A DNA stretch of 64,000 nucleotides from an uncultured bacterium (GTDB lineage Bacteria; Actinomycetota; Actinomycetes; S36-B12; CAIKAW01). The position numbers and the translations under genes are program-made. The notes under the pieces are model-generated. The model was not told the DNA's origin. It worked only from the letters and a program-made list of their open reading frames with translations, and ran no database searches. Shown here piece after piece: positions 38,207-48,061 of this stretch. Every line of letters starts with the position of its first letter. The first letter of the stretch is position 1. Location of the stretch: the NCBI GenBank assembly GCA_903825575.1, contig CAIKAW010000031.1:67469-131468 (forward strand), given 5' to 3'.

Positions 38207-39295
38207 TTACGGATTGCTCGCCGGCAAGTAGGCGTTGGTGTAGTACGTGGACCAGTCAGGTTCGGTTACAAGTTTGGTTCCAGAACCATCTGCCAAGAGT
38301 CCATTCGAGTACAGGAAGAGACCGTATTTCTCCCATTCATTCGAATCTTGGGTTCCCACACCGCCTTGGGCATTCTTCAGGTACCCCCCGGAGACCAGCA
38401 AAGCTTGGCTATCGATTACAAGTTGAGGATTGGAAAACACTCCTGGGTTTGTCGTAATGACAATCTGCGCCGCCGCGGCCGAGTTGTCGGCCGCAAATGC
38501 ATACCCCTTAGTGAGTGCAGCGAGGAATCGCTTTGCCAGATCAGGATTCGCCACCAAGTACTTACGGCTGCTTGCGATCAGGACCGAGTATTGGTCAGGA
38601 AATCCATAGTCCGTAAATGCGAAGGTCTTGATTGGTTTGCCAACGAGTCTGGCTTCGACTCCCTCCCACGTGACAACGGGAATCGTAAAGTCCACTTGAC
38701 CGGTGTAGAGGGCTTCATAAGCTGAGGTGTTGAGCGTGACCGTCTTGAAGATCCCCTTACCTCCGGCGTGCTGGATGATCGACTTTAGTTCGGGGCCTTC
38801 GTCTGGAGTTCCAAAACCGGCGTACGTTTTGCCATCTAAGTTCTTTGGGCTAGTGATATCAGTCCGGTCAGCCTTCACCCCGATTGCGTAGGTGCCCTTC
38901 TGGTCGGGCGCAAAGACGGAGACCAGATCACCGCCAGCAGCCCGTGCATAGACGAGTCCGGCCTGATAAGTGAATCCAAAATCGGCAAGTCCGCGTGAAA
39001 TAAGCGTCTCCGGCGCTGTCGACCCGTAGGGCAGCACTTTCACCGTGATTCCTTGCTCAGCGAAGTACCCCTTGGCATTGGCCACATACACACCGGTGTA
39101 GTCCGTATTCGGCGTCCAACTCAGCGCCAATGTCACGGTCGCCGGAATGAGGGTGGTTCCGGCCTTACTCGTCGTAGATGTCAGGGAAGCGGCCGGACTT
39201 GAGGCAGTTGTCGAGCAAGACGTCACAGCTACCGCAGCAACTACAACTGATCCAGCGAAGAGCACGGATCTAGACGACCGTAGCGGCAGATGCAT
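38207..39295 (-). CDS. ABC transporter substrate-binding lipoprotein (NMT1/THI5-like)
   Basis: Lipobox 'VAAVAVTSCST', 'TLALSWTPNTDYTGVYVANAKGYFAEQGITVKVLPYG'. Start MHLPLRSSR at 39295. Confidence 0.9.
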   Translation of the reverse strand: MHLPLRSSRSVLFAGSVVVAAVAVTSCSTTASSPAASLTSTTSKAGTTLIPATVTLALSWTPNTDYTGVYVANAKGYFAEQGITVKVLPYGSTAPETLISRGLADFGFTYQAGLVYARAAGGDLVSVFAPDQKGTYAIGVKADRTDITSPKNLDGKTYAGFGTPDEGPELKSIIQHAGGKGIFKTVTLNTSAYEALYTGQVDFTIPVVTWEGVEARLVGKPIKTFAFTDYGFPDQYSVLIASSRKYLVANPDLAKRFLAALTKGYAFAADNSAAAAQIVITTNPGVFSNPQLVIDSQALLVSGGYLKNAQGGVGTQDSNEWEKYGLFLYSNGLLADGSGTKLVTEPDWSTYYTNAYLPASNP

Positions 39296-39345
39296 TAGTA
39301 GTCCCGAAAGCTCCAGACGCCCAGCAACACTAAGCGCCAACCGAA

Positions 39346-39432
39346 TGGTGTCCGAGATGGGAGTTGAACCCACAAGCCCTTTCGGGCACTAGCACCTCAA
39401 GCTAGCGCGTCTGCCAATTCCGCCACTCGGAC
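39346..39432 (-). tRNA. tRNA-Leu (anticodon GAG), CCA encoded
   Basis: Minus strand GTCCGAG TGGCGGAATTGGCAGACGC G CTAGC TTGAGGT GCTAG TGCCCGAAAGGGCT TGTGGGTTCAACTCCCA T CTCGGAC A CCA: 7-bp acceptor stem, long variable arm, anticodon loop TTGAGGT. Confidence 0.96.
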
Positions 39433-39509
39433 GTGGCCCGGTCCAGGACCGGGTGCGGCGAAACGATACCAAAGCCGGGATCCCGGCTCGACACGGCCAC
39501 AATGGAGCC

Positions 39510-40832
39510 ATGAGCGATCACCACCGGCCGAACCCGGCCGAGCTTGAGGTAGTTGAACTTTGCCGGTCTCTTATCCAGATCGACTCGACAAATAGCGGCG
39601 ACGGTCTAGGGCCGGGCGAGGCCGCCGCTGCCGAGTACGTCGAGGCCCTGCTGACTGAGGTCGGCTACCAACCTGAGCGATTCAGCACCACTAGCGGCAA
39701 ACGGCAGGGTGTCGTCCTCCGAATCCCCGGCAGCGACCCCCACGGTGGAACTCTCCTAATGCACGGCCATCTGGATGTGGTACCTGCCCGAGCAGCTGAT
39801 TGGTCGGTCCCACCCTTCGCCGCCGAAGTCGTCGAAGACATGATCTGGGGCCGCGGCGCCGTGGATATGAAAGACATGGACGCGATGCTCCTGGCTGTAG
39901 TGCGGGACTGGGCGCGTACCGGCACCGGGCCGCGACGTGACGTTGTCCTGATGTTCCTGCCGGACGAAGAAGCAGGCGGTGAACACGGCTCGCATTGGCT
40001 AGTTCAGAACCGCAAAGATCTTTTCGAGGGTGTAACCGAAGCCGTCGGCGAGGTGGGCGGGTTCTCCCTGACCGTTCGCGATGACGTCCGCCTCTACTTG
40101 ATCCAAACGGCGGAGAAAGGCATGGGGTGGTTGCGCTTACGTGCAACCGGGCGAGCCGGCCATGGATCGATGCTCAACGACGACAATGCGATTACGGCAC
40201 TGTCCGCTGCCGTCGCAGGCATAGGTAACCTGAGCTTCCCAGTGCATGTAACAGATACTGTGCGCGCAATGCTTGATGGAATTTCAACGGCTACCGGCGT
40301 AGATCTCAACCCCGACGACATGCCAACGACCTTGGCGAAGCTTGGCCCTTTGGCGCGGCTGGTAGGGGCGACACTGATGAATACGGCGAACCCGACGATG
40401 CTTTCGGGTGGCTACAAGGTCAATGTCGTGCCGGGGGAGGCCGAAGCCGGAATCGATGCGCGATTCCTTCCGGGGTACGAGGAAGAGCTGTTCGCCGCCA
40501 TTGACCGGGTCATCGGCGAACACGTTAGCCGGGAATTCATCGCCCACGACGTTGCTTTGGAAACGCCATTCTCCGGTCCGACGATAGACGCGATGGCTGC
40601 CGCACTTGACGCCGAAGACCCTGGTGCCGTTGCAATTCCTTACATGCTCTCCGGGGGAACTGACGCAAAGGCCTTCAGTTTGCTTGGTATTCGCGGGTAT
40701 GGCTTTGCTCCGCTGCTGCTTCCGCCGGATCTAGATTTCGGCGCACTCTTCCATGGTGTAGACGAACGCGTACCCGTGGACGCGCTCAAGTTTGGGGTGC
40801 GAGTACTAGACCGTTTCTTGCGAACTTGCTGA
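39510..40832 (+). CDS. M20 family metallopeptidase/dipeptidase
   Basis: 'GGTLLMHGHLDVVPARAADWSVPPFAAEVVEDMIWGRGAVDMKDMDAMLLAV', 'FLPDEEAGGEHGSHWLV'. Start ATG at 39510. Confidence 0.92.
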   Translation: MSDHHRPNPAELEVVELCRSLIQIDSTNSGDGLGPGEAAAAEYVEALLTEVGYQPERFSTTSGKRQGVVLRIPGSDPHGGTLLMHGHLDVVPARAADWSVPPFAAEVVEDMIWGRGAVDMKDMDAMLLAVVRDWARTGTGPRRDVVLMFLPDEEAGGEHGSHWLVQNRKDLFEGVTEAVGEVGGFSLTVRDDVRLYLIQTAEKGMGWLRLRATGRAGHGSMLNDDNAITALSAAVAGIGNLSFPVHVTDTVRAMLDGISTATGVDLNPDDMPTTLAKLGPLARLVGATLMNTANPTMLSGGYKVNVVPGEAEAGIDARFLPGYEEELFAAIDRVIGEHVSREFIAHDVALETPFSGPTIDAMAAALDAEDPGAVAIPYMLSGGTDAKAFSLLGIRGYGFAPLLLPPDLDFGALFHGVDERVPVDALKFGVRVLDRFLRTC

Positions 40833-41813
40833 AGGCTGACTCCAGCCGGCTTCGGGATAATCGCTATCAGGCATAGAAATCTCGTCGAGCACGGCGCGAA
40901 TCTCGAAAGGCAGTTCAATTTCCTCGGCCTGCAGGATCGCTGCAAGTTGTGCCGTCGTGCGTGGACCAACGATCGCCGATGTCACGCCAGGGCGATCTCG
41001 AACCCACGACAGCGCCACCTCCAAGGGCGCTATACCGAGCCCATCGGCGGCCGTGCAAACCGCGTCCACGATTCGTCGCGGCTCCTCAGCCAGGTAGCGA
41101 TCGATAAAGGCCGGCATCCGCGAGGAGGAGCCCCTCGAATCAGCCGGTGTCCCACGTCGGTACTTGCCGGTTAGGACACCGCGACCCAACGGTGACCAGG
41201 CGATAATTCCCACGCCAAAGTTGGCAGCCGCAGGGGCAACTTCGCGTTCGATCCCGCGCTGGACCAGCGAGTACTCGACTTGGTTTGCCACCACATCGGT
41301 GCGCGCCGGGATGGCGCGCTGCCAGGTGACCGACTCGGCTAACTGCCAGCCCGAGTAATTCGAGACACCGACATACCGAACGCGTCCGGAGGAGATGGCG
41401 TAGTCCGCGGCAGCCAGCGATTCGTCGATCGGCGTCAGGGGATCGCGCACCTGCAGCTGCCACAGGTCTATATGGTCTCGTCCGAGGCGCCCTAGCGAGG
41501 CATCTAGGGCGGACAGCAAATGGGTTCGCGATGAGTTGTACCGCCGAGGCTCCCCGGGGCAGCCACCGGATTTAGTAGCAACCAGCAAACCGCGCCCAGC
41601 GTCAGGCAATTGGGCCAGAACTTGTCCGAGAATGCGTTCACTTTCGCCACCGGAGTACTCATCGGAAGTGTCGAGCCAGTTCCCGCCTGCCTCGGCGTAC
41701 TGAATGACTAATTCCCGTGCCTCGTGCACGTCGGTGTCTCGACCAAATCCCAGCGTACCGAGGCCCAGACGCGAAAGTTCCAAGCCACTGCGACCCACCC
41801 GGCGCCTAAGCAT
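40806..41813 (-). CDS. aldo/keto reductase
   Basis: 'LSRLGLGTLGFGRDTDVHEARELVIQYAEAGGNWLDTSDEYSGGESERILGQVL', 'IAWSPLGRGVLTGKY'. Confidence 0.94.
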   Translation of the reverse strand: MLRRRVGRSGLELSRLGLGTLGFGRDTDVHEARELVIQYAEAGGNWLDTSDEYSGGESERILGQVLAQLPDAGRGLLVATKSGGCPGEPRRYNSSRTHLLSALDASLGRLGRDHIDLWQLQVRDPLTPIDESLAAADYAISSGRVRYVGVSNYSGWQLAESVTWQRAIPARTDVVANQVEYSLVQRGIEREVAPAAANFGVGIIAWSPLGRGVLTGKYRRGTPADSRGSSSRMPAFIDRYLAEEPRRIVDAVCTAADGLGIAPLEVALSWVRDRPGVTSAIVGPRTTAQLAAILQAEEIELPFEIRAVLDEISMPDSDYPEAGWSQPSASSQETV

Positions 41814-41928
41814 GGGTGAACGCTAACCCAGCCACACACTCTGCGCCGACTCCGGCGGCTCGGGCTAGTCGTGTCATCACAGCCCACGCGGCTAGGCTGC
41901 AGACGCAGCTACCTGAGACTGGAGCCAA

Positions 41929-42978
41929 ATGCGACTGGGATTGAATCTGGGCTATTGGGGCGCGGGCAACGACGCGGACAACTTGGTTCTGGCAAAGGCA
42001 GCCGATGATCTTGGTTACTCGGTCTGCTGGGCGGCCGAAGCCTACGGCTCAGATGCCGCGACAGTCTTAGCCTGGGTCGGCGCCCAAACCAAGCAAATCG
42101 GTCTTGGGTCCGCAGTCTTCCAGATTCCGGGTCGGTCAGCCGCCAATACCGCAATGACGGCAGCCACGCTGGACACGCTCTCTGGCGGTCGATTCCGACT
42201 CGGGCTCGGGGTCAGCGGCCCACAAGTATCCGAAGGTTGGCATGGAGTGCGCTTCGATCAGCCGCTGGCCCGAACCCGTGAATACGTCGATGTTGTGCGT
42301 CTGGCGCTGAGCCGCAAGAAGGTCGAATACCACGGCAAGTTCATCGACCTACCGCTACCCAACGGACCCGGAAAGGCATTGAGCCTCACGGTGCACCCGG
42401 TTCGGGAAGAGATTCCCATTTACCTAGCCGCTATCGGGCCCAAGAACCTAGAGCTCGCCGGTGAAATCGCTGACGGCTGGCTAGCGCTGTTCTTTTCACC
42501 TGAGGATTCCACAGACTCATACAACGCGGTTGTTTCCGGACGCGCTCGAGTGGGGCTTGACATGACTGGGTTCGATGTCGTGCCAACTGTTCCGGTTGTT
42601 ATCGGAGCCGATCCTGTGAAATGTGGCGACTTGGTCCGGGCCTACGCGGCTCTGTACATCGGTGGGATGGGAAGCCGTGAACAGAACTTCTACAACCAGT
42701 TGGCCACTCGCATGGGTTATGGCGATGCGGCCCGTGAAATCCAAGACAGATTCCTTGAACGTGAATACGCGGCGGCAGCGGCGGCTGTTCCGTTCGAGTT
42801 CGTAGACCGCACTTCGCTCTTAGGCCCCGTGGAGCGCATCGCCGAGCGACTTCCTGCGTATGCCGCTGCCGGCGTCACAACTCTTTCAGTCGGTCTCTAC
42901 TCGCCGGATCTCGGGGATCGATTGGCGGCTCTAGACGGCGTTGCAAAGGCCTTGGAACTGTCGGGACTTGGTGGGTAG
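41929..42978 (+). CDS. LLM-class F420-dependent oxidoreductase
   Basis: 'MRLGLNLGYWGAGNDADNLVLAKAADDLGYSVCWAAEAYGSDAATVLAWVGAQT', 'TLDTLSGGRFRLGLGVSGPQVSEGWHGVRF'. Confidence 0.92.
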   Translation: MRLGLNLGYWGAGNDADNLVLAKAADDLGYSVCWAAEAYGSDAATVLAWVGAQTKQIGLGSAVFQIPGRSAANTAMTAATLDTLSGGRFRLGLGVSGPQVSEGWHGVRFDQPLARTREYVDVVRLALSRKKVEYHGKFIDLPLPNGPGKALSLTVHPVREEIPIYLAAIGPKNLELAGEIADGWLALFFSPEDSTDSYNAVVSGRARVGLDMTGFDVVPTVPVVIGADPVKCGDLVRAYAALYIGGMGSREQNFYNQLATRMGYGDAAREIQDRFLEREYAAAAAAVPFEFVDRTSLLGPVERIAERLPAYAAAGVTTLSVGLYSPDLGDRLAALDGVAKALELSGLGG

Positions 42979-42981
42979 GTC

Positions 42982-43671
42982 ATGACTACGGTTCTGCTGA
43001 TTCGCCATGGACGCACTACGGCAAATTCGGCTGGTGTTTTGGCTGGTTGGACGCCGAACGTCCATTTGGACGAGAAAGGAGAACTCCAAGCCGCAGCACT
43101 TGGGGAGCGACTTGCTTCGGTGGGGTTAGACCGTATTGTGGCCAGCCCACTTGAGCGTTGTCAGGAGACAGCGGCACTGATCAATCGGCCACGCGGCAAA
43201 TTCCCACTCAGCATCGAATTAGATGAGCGAATCGGCGAATGCCATTACGGGGACTGGACCGGCCGAACTCTAAAGGATTTGGCCAAAGAGCCAATGTGGA
43301 AAGTCGTGCAGCAGCATCCTGCGGCGGCTGTGTTTCCCGGTTCCGAAGGGGAGTCGCTGGCCCAGATGTCATCCCGGGCCGTTGCGGCGGTTCGGGACTG
43401 GAACGCCCAACTCGGTTCCGACGCCACATACGCGATCGTCTCCCATGGAGACGTGATCAAGGCCATTCTCGCTGACGCCATGGGGCTGCATTTAGATTCG
43501 TTTCAGCGAATTGGAATTGATCCGGCATCGCTCAGCGTTGTTCGGTACACGCCTTATCGGCCCATGATCGAACGGGTTAACGACACCGGCGGGGCGATCG
43601 ATTCACTCTTAGTCAAGGCGAGGCGACGTCGAAGTGGGAACGCTGCGCTGGGCGGCGGGGCTGGGCACTGA
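42982..43671 (+). CDS. histidine phosphatase family protein (MSMEG_4193 type phosphomutase)
   Basis: 'TTVLLIRHGRTTANSAGVLAGWTPNVHLDEKGELQAAALGERL', 'AIVSHGDVIKAILADAMG'. Confidence 0.9.
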   Translation: MTTVLLIRHGRTTANSAGVLAGWTPNVHLDEKGELQAAALGERLASVGLDRIVASPLERCQETAALINRPRGKFPLSIELDERIGECHYGDWTGRTLKDLAKEPMWKVVQQHPAAAVFPGSEGESLAQMSSRAVAAVRDWNAQLGSDATYAIVSHGDVIKAILADAMGLHLDSFQRIGIDPASLSVVRYTPYRPMIERVNDTGGAIDSLLVKARRRRSGNAALGGGAGH

Positions 43672-43687
43672 AAGGTAGGGTCGAGCA

Positions 43688-44239
43688 ATGCCACGTCAGG
43701 TGATCCTCTTTGATCCACCCGAGCGTTTCGTTGTGGGAACGGTCGGACAGCCTGGGGAACGTACATTTTTCCTGCAGGCCCGATCGGGATCCAAACTCGT
43801 TGCAGTCGCCCTTGAGAAGACCCAGGTCAGTGTTTTGGCAGACCGCCTCGAGGAACTACTTGACGCCCTTGCAGCGCGCACCAGCGGAATCCCAGGCGCC
43901 GAAGATGTGACCTCGAGCGATATTGCCCCGCTGGATGCGCCGATCGTTGAGGAATTCAGAGTGGGCGCACTCGGGCTGGGGTGGAACGGGGAGACAAAGC
44001 GACTAATCATCGAGGCCCATGCGATAACCGAGGATGAACATGAAATCCCGGACCTGGAGCAGGGAGACGATTCTGATCCGGATGTGCTGCGAGTTCGACT
44101 GACGGCAGCGGCCGGGCGAGCTTTCATTAGTCGCGCTCGAACCGTCGTTGCCGCCGGGCGACCGCCTTGCCCGTTCTGTCAGCAGCCCTTGGATCCAACT
44201 GGGCATATCTGTCCGCGCGCAAACGGTTATCACCGTTGA
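43688..44239 (+). CDS. DUF3090 family protein
   Basis: 'MPRQVILFDPPERFVVGTVGQPGERTFFLQARSG', C-terminal 'GRPPCPFCQQPLDPTGHICPRANGY'; syntenic with SCO1664 and MshC. Confidence 0.92.
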   Translation: MPRQVILFDPPERFVVGTVGQPGERTFFLQARSGSKLVAVALEKTQVSVLADRLEELLDALAARTSGIPGAEDVTSSDIAPLDAPIVEEFRVGALGLGWNGETKRLIIEAHAITEDEHEIPDLEQGDDSDPDVLRVRLTAAAGRAFISRARTVVAAGRPPCPFCQQPLDPTGHICPRANGYHR

Positions 44240-45051
44240 CAGCACAGCTTCCCGCGAAAGGCAGGACCCCTGAGCTGTTAGAGGCGCTTGCTACGGCTGA
44301 ACTGAGCATTGTTGGTCGCCTCGTCGAAGCCTCCAACGCCACATTGCTATGTACCTTGTCCTACCGCGGTGAATCAATTAGGTGCGTTTACAAGCCCACA
44401 CTTGGCGAACGGCCACTTTGGGATTTTCATGACGGCACTTTGGGTCGCCGCGAGGTAGCCACGGCGGTCATCGCTGCGCAGCTGGAACTCGAGTTCGTGC
44501 CGCCAACAGTTTGGCGTGAGGGCGGTCCCGCTGGGGCCGGCATGTGCCAACTTTGGATCGAGGGCGCAACTGGCGGTACTGACGTGGAAGTCGTGACGCC
44601 TGATCAAATCCCCGCGGAATGGTTGGTCTCTGTGCATGGGATCGACGCCCAGCATCGAGAAGTGGTCGTCGTGCATGCAGACACGCAGGACCTTCGGCGG
44701 CTGGCCCTATTCGACATCCTGGTAAACAACGCTGATCGCAAGGGCGGGCACATCCTGCGTGACACGAATGCTCAGGTTTTCGCCGTCGATCATGGGGTGA
44801 CTTTCCACGTAGAAGACAAGTTACGGACCGTCCTTTGGGGGTGGGCCGATTCTGCGTTGTCACCAGATGAACTCAGCCTTCTCGCACAACTGGCCCATGA
44901 ATTAGGTGGCGAGTTTGGCCAGAGTTTGGGTGCTTGGCTCAGACCCGAAGAGGTCGCTGCAGTCGCCGAGCGCGTCGATCGCCTCCTAGCTGCAGGCAAG
45001 TTCCCCACACCGTCGGGGGATTGGCCGGCCGTTCCGTGGCCAGTGTTCTAA
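44236..45051 (+). CDS. SCO1664 family protein (PI3/4-kinase-like fold)
   Basis: 'CVYKPTLGERPLWDFHDGTLGRREVATAVIAAQL', 'LALFDILVNNADRKGGHILRDTNAQVFAVDHGVTFHVEDKLRTVLWGWA'; probable TTG start at 44236 overlapping the DUF3090 stop. Confidence 0.88.
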   Translation: MTAQLPAKGRTPELLEALATAELSIVGRLVEASNATLLCTLSYRGESIRCVYKPTLGERPLWDFHDGTLGRREVATAVIAAQLELEFVPPTVWREGGPAGAGMCQLWIEGATGGTDVEVVTPDQIPAEWLVSVHGIDAQHREVVVVHADTQDLRRLALFDILVNNADRKGGHILRDTNAQVFAVDHGVTFHVEDKLRTVLWGWADSALSPDELSLLAQLAHELGGEFGQSLGAWLRPEEVAAVAERVDRLLAAGKFPTPSGDWPAVPWPVF

Positions 45052-45074
45052 AGCACTCGAGATAGAGTCAGCAC

Positions 45075-46304
45075 ATGCGCGCTTGGCCGGCAGTATCCGT
45101 ACCCATGCTGCCGGGCGTTGGCGCCCCGGTGAAGGTTCACGACTCCTCCCTCGGGAGCGTTGTAGCCACCGCACCCGGGCGTGTAGCGACCATGTACGTG
45201 TGCGGGATCACCCCATATGATGCAACCCACCTTGGTCACGCAGCGACCTATTTGGCTTTCGATCTACTAAACCGCGCCTGGCGCGATGCCGGTCATGACG
45301 TCCATTACGTGCAGAACGTGACGGACGTTGACGATCCTTTGCTCGAGCGGGCGGTGGCGACCGGCCAAGACTGGCGCGAACTTGCGCTTCGTGAAACGGC
45401 GCTCTTCCGCGACGATATGACCGCACTGCGCATTCTTCCGCCCAGGGATTACGTCGGCGCGGTCGAGTCCATCCCGACGGTTGTTGACTACATCGAAGAA
45501 TTGGACCGTGGTGGGGCCGTCTACGAGATTGCCGGCGATCTGTATTTCAGAGTTAGCACGGACCCGAGCTTCGGAACGCGTAGCAATCTGAGCGAAACGG
45601 ACATGCTTGCGTTGTTCGCGGAGCGCGGTGGCGACCCCGGTCGAATCGGGAAAGAACATCCGCTCGACGCCTTGCTGTGGCAGCGTGCCCGCCCAGCTGA
45701 ACCAGCGTGGGATTCGCGCCTAGGACACGGAAGGCCTGGGTGGCACATCGAATGCGTAGCAATCGCACAGTCAATTCTTGGTGCAACCTTTGATGTCCAA
45801 GGCGGTGGTCGCGACCTAATCTTCCCGCACCATGAGATGTGTGCCGCTCAGGGCCAGGTGCGGACCGCTTCCGGACCATTTGCGCGTAATTACGTTCACG
45901 CTGGTTTGGTCGCCCTCGACGGCGAGAAAATGAGCAAATCCAGGGGAAACTTGGTTTTTGTCTCAAAGCTGCGTGCGGCAGGCGTTGACCCGGCGGCCAT
46001 CAGGCTGGCTTTGCTCAACCACCATTACCGCAGTGACTGGGAATGGCACGATTCCGATTTGACCAATGCAATTGCGCGCCTTGAACGTTGGCGTCGAGCA
46101 GTGGCTGCGCCAACCGGTCCGGCCGCCGAGAGCACGCTCGCAAGTGTCCGCGAGGCGCTCAGTAACGATCTATCTGCTCCCACAGCAGTCGCCGCTATCG
46201 ATTCGTGGGTGGACAGCGCGCTGGCAGATCATCCTCACGAACACGTGGATGCACCCGGGTTGATTAGTCGAACCGTCGATGCGCTCCTGGGGGTTGCGCT
46301 CTAA
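45075..46304 (+). CDS. mshC: cysteine--1-D-myo-inosityl 2-amino-2-deoxy-alpha-D-glucopyranoside ligase (mycothiol biosynthesis)
   Basis: CysRS-like '[54 protein letters not shown]', '[21 protein letters not shown]'. Confidence 0.95.
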   Translation: MRAWPAVSVPMLPGVGAPVKVHDSSLGSVVATAPGRVATMYVCGITPYDATHLGHAATYLAFDLLNRAWRDAGHDVHYVQNVTDVDDPLLERAVATGQDWRELALRETALFRDDMTALRILPPRDYVGAVESIPTVVDYIEELDRGGAVYEIAGDLYFRVSTDPSFGTRSNLSETDMLALFAERGGDPGRIGKEHPLDALLWQRARPAEPAWDSRLGHGRPGWHIECVAIAQSILGATFDVQGGGRDLIFPHHEMCAAQGQVRTASGPFARNYVHAGLVALDGEKMSKSRGNLVFVSKLRAAGVDPAAIRLALLNHHYRSDWEWHDSDLTNAIARLERWRRAVAAPTGPAAESTLASVREALSNDLSAPTAVAAIDSWVDSALADHPHEHVDAPGLISRTVDALLGVAL

Positions 46305-46315
46305 GAACCTCGAAC

Positions 46316-47167
46316 CTAGGCGACGGGGCCTTCCGGATGCCGGCGCAGGTAACGCTCAAACTCGCGTGCAATCGCGTCCCCAGATGCCTCCGGCAAATCC
46401 GCTGTGTCTCGTTGCTCTTCCAAAGTGCGGACGTAATCGGCCACTTCTTCATCGTCGGCGGCCATCTCGTCGACTCCATCTTCCCAAGCACGGGCGGATG
46501 CAGGAAGTTCACCAAGTGGGACCGCAATATCTAGGAGATCTTCAACCCGGTGGACAAGGGCCAATGTCGCTTTGGGACACGGGGGAGCAGCCACATAGTG
46601 GGGCACTGCCGCCCACAACGATGCCGTCGGTAAATCGATTCGTCGGCACGCGTCCTGCAAGACCCCTACGATCCCGGTTGGGCCTTCGTAACGAGATGGT
46701 TCTAGGGCAAGTCTGGTGAGCAGGTTCGGATCGTCCGCAGTCGAAGTCAGCGGGACTGGTCGAGTGTGCGGCGTATCGGCTAACAGTGCTCCAAGAGTGA
46801 CCACCAGTTCGACGCCCAAATCTGCGCATACAGCCAAGATCTCTTCGCAGAAACTGCGCCAGCGCATGCTGGGTTCTATGCCCTGAACTAGGACAACGTC
46901 GTGCTCGCCGAGACCGCGCACTACGTGGAACGAAGTCGTCGGCCACGTGATGGTCCGGTGTCCTGACTCGTCGAAGCCTACGTCGGGGCGATTGACCTGA
47001 AAGTCGTAGTAGTCCTCGGGATCAAGGGCACCTATCTCAACCGCATTCCAAACCTCGCGCAGGTGGGCGATTGTGTCGCTGGCCGAATCGGCCGCATCGT
47101 TCCAGCCCTCGAATGCCGCGATAAGCACCGGAGCCCTTAGTTCGGGAAGGTGCTCAAACTCGATCAT
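46316..47167 (-). CDS. PAC2 family protein (proteasome-assembly-chaperone-like)
   Basis: 'LRAPVLIAAFEGWNDAADSASDTIAHL', 'LTRLALEPSRYEGPTGIVGVLQDACRRIDLPTASLWAAVPHYVAAPPCPKATLALV'. Confidence 0.93.
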   Translation of the reverse strand: MIEFEHLPELRAPVLIAAFEGWNDAADSASDTIAHLREVWNAVEIGALDPEDYYDFQVNRPDVGFDESGHRTITWPTTSFHVVRGLGEHDVVLVQGIEPSMRWRSFCEEILAVCADLGVELVVTLGALLADTPHTRPVPLTSTADDPNLLTRLALEPSRYEGPTGIVGVLQDACRRIDLPTASLWAAVPHYVAAPPCPKATLALVHRVEDLLDIAVPLGELPASARAWEDGVDEMAADDEEVADYVRTLEEQRDTADLPEASGDAIAREFERYLRRHPEGPVA

Positions 47168-47327
47168 TGCCGCTCCCGCCCGTTGCTGGCTGGTCGCTCG
47201 CCCGTCCGAACGGTCGAGCGCACCACCCGGCAGTCATTGCCGGCCCCTCATGCTACGTCGCAGGAGTCAGCCCCGTGGCCCCTGACCGCATCCGGCGTAG
47301 CGCCGCGCGTCGCTAGGCTGGGCGATC

Positions 47328-48035
47328 ATGCCTAGTTCTTCTATTTCAGTCGCAGCGGCCCGGTCCACTGTCCGCCCACGGGCAATCTTGTTCGACATGG
47401 ACGGCTTGCTGGTCGAGACGGAGTCAACCTGGCATCGGGCCGAATCAAGCGTGATGGCCGAAGTCGGAGTCGCTTGGACTCAGGCACTGGCTCACCAGTT
47501 TGTTGGGGGACCGATTTCGCAGGCGGCCGAGATTATGGCCGGGATTGCTGGCCATCGAGTGTCCGCCGCGGAGATCGAGACGTCTTTGGTTGACCTGATG
47601 GAACACCTTTTGGTCACCGAGCCAATCCACTGGCGACCCGGGGCAAGAGAACTACTTGTGGAAGCAGCCGCCGAAGAGATCCCCTGCGCACTGGTCTCTA
47701 ACTCGTACCGGCGGCTGATGAATGCGGTGCTGGTTGCGATCGAGACCGACCTCGGAAGAGTGCCATTTAGCACCACCGTCGCCGCGGACGAATTAAGCGC
47801 AGGAAAGCCTTCGCCCATTCCATACCTAACGGCAGCAGCCCGGCTCGAGTGCCGGCCGGAGGACTGCGTGGTCTTGGAGGATTCTTCCGTGGGCGTAACC
47901 GCAGGTTTGGCCTCCGGCGCACGCGTTGTCGGAGTCCCAAACGTGGTTCCGCTAGAACCGCAGCCAGGTTTGGTGATTGTGAGTTCGCTCGCAGAGGTCT
48001 CGCTGGCCGATCTGCGGGCCTTGTTCATGGCCTAG
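47328..48035 (+). CDS. HAD family hydrolase (phosphatase)
   Basis: 'AILFDMDGLLVETESTWHRAE', 'CALVSNSYRRLM', 'CVVLEDSSVGVTAGLASGARVVGVPN'. Confidence 0.93.
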   Translation: MPSSSISVAAARSTVRPRAILFDMDGLLVETESTWHRAESSVMAEVGVAWTQALAHQFVGGPISQAAEIMAGIAGHRVSAAEIETSLVDLMEHLLVTEPIHWRPGARELLVEAAAEEIPCALVSNSYRRLMNAVLVAIETDLGRVPFSTTVAADELSAGKPSPIPYLTAAARLECRPEDCVVLEDSSVGVTAGLASGARVVGVPNVVPLEPQPGLVIVSSLAEVSLADLRALFMA

Positions 48036-48061
48036 ACACAGGCAGCAGGTACGGTCAGGGA

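Noticed and set aside
39296-39345. TPP/FMN riboswitch upstream of the THI5-like SBP
   Set aside because: Only 50 nt separates it from tRNA-Leu, too short, and no TPP (CTGAGA...) or FMN consensus seen.
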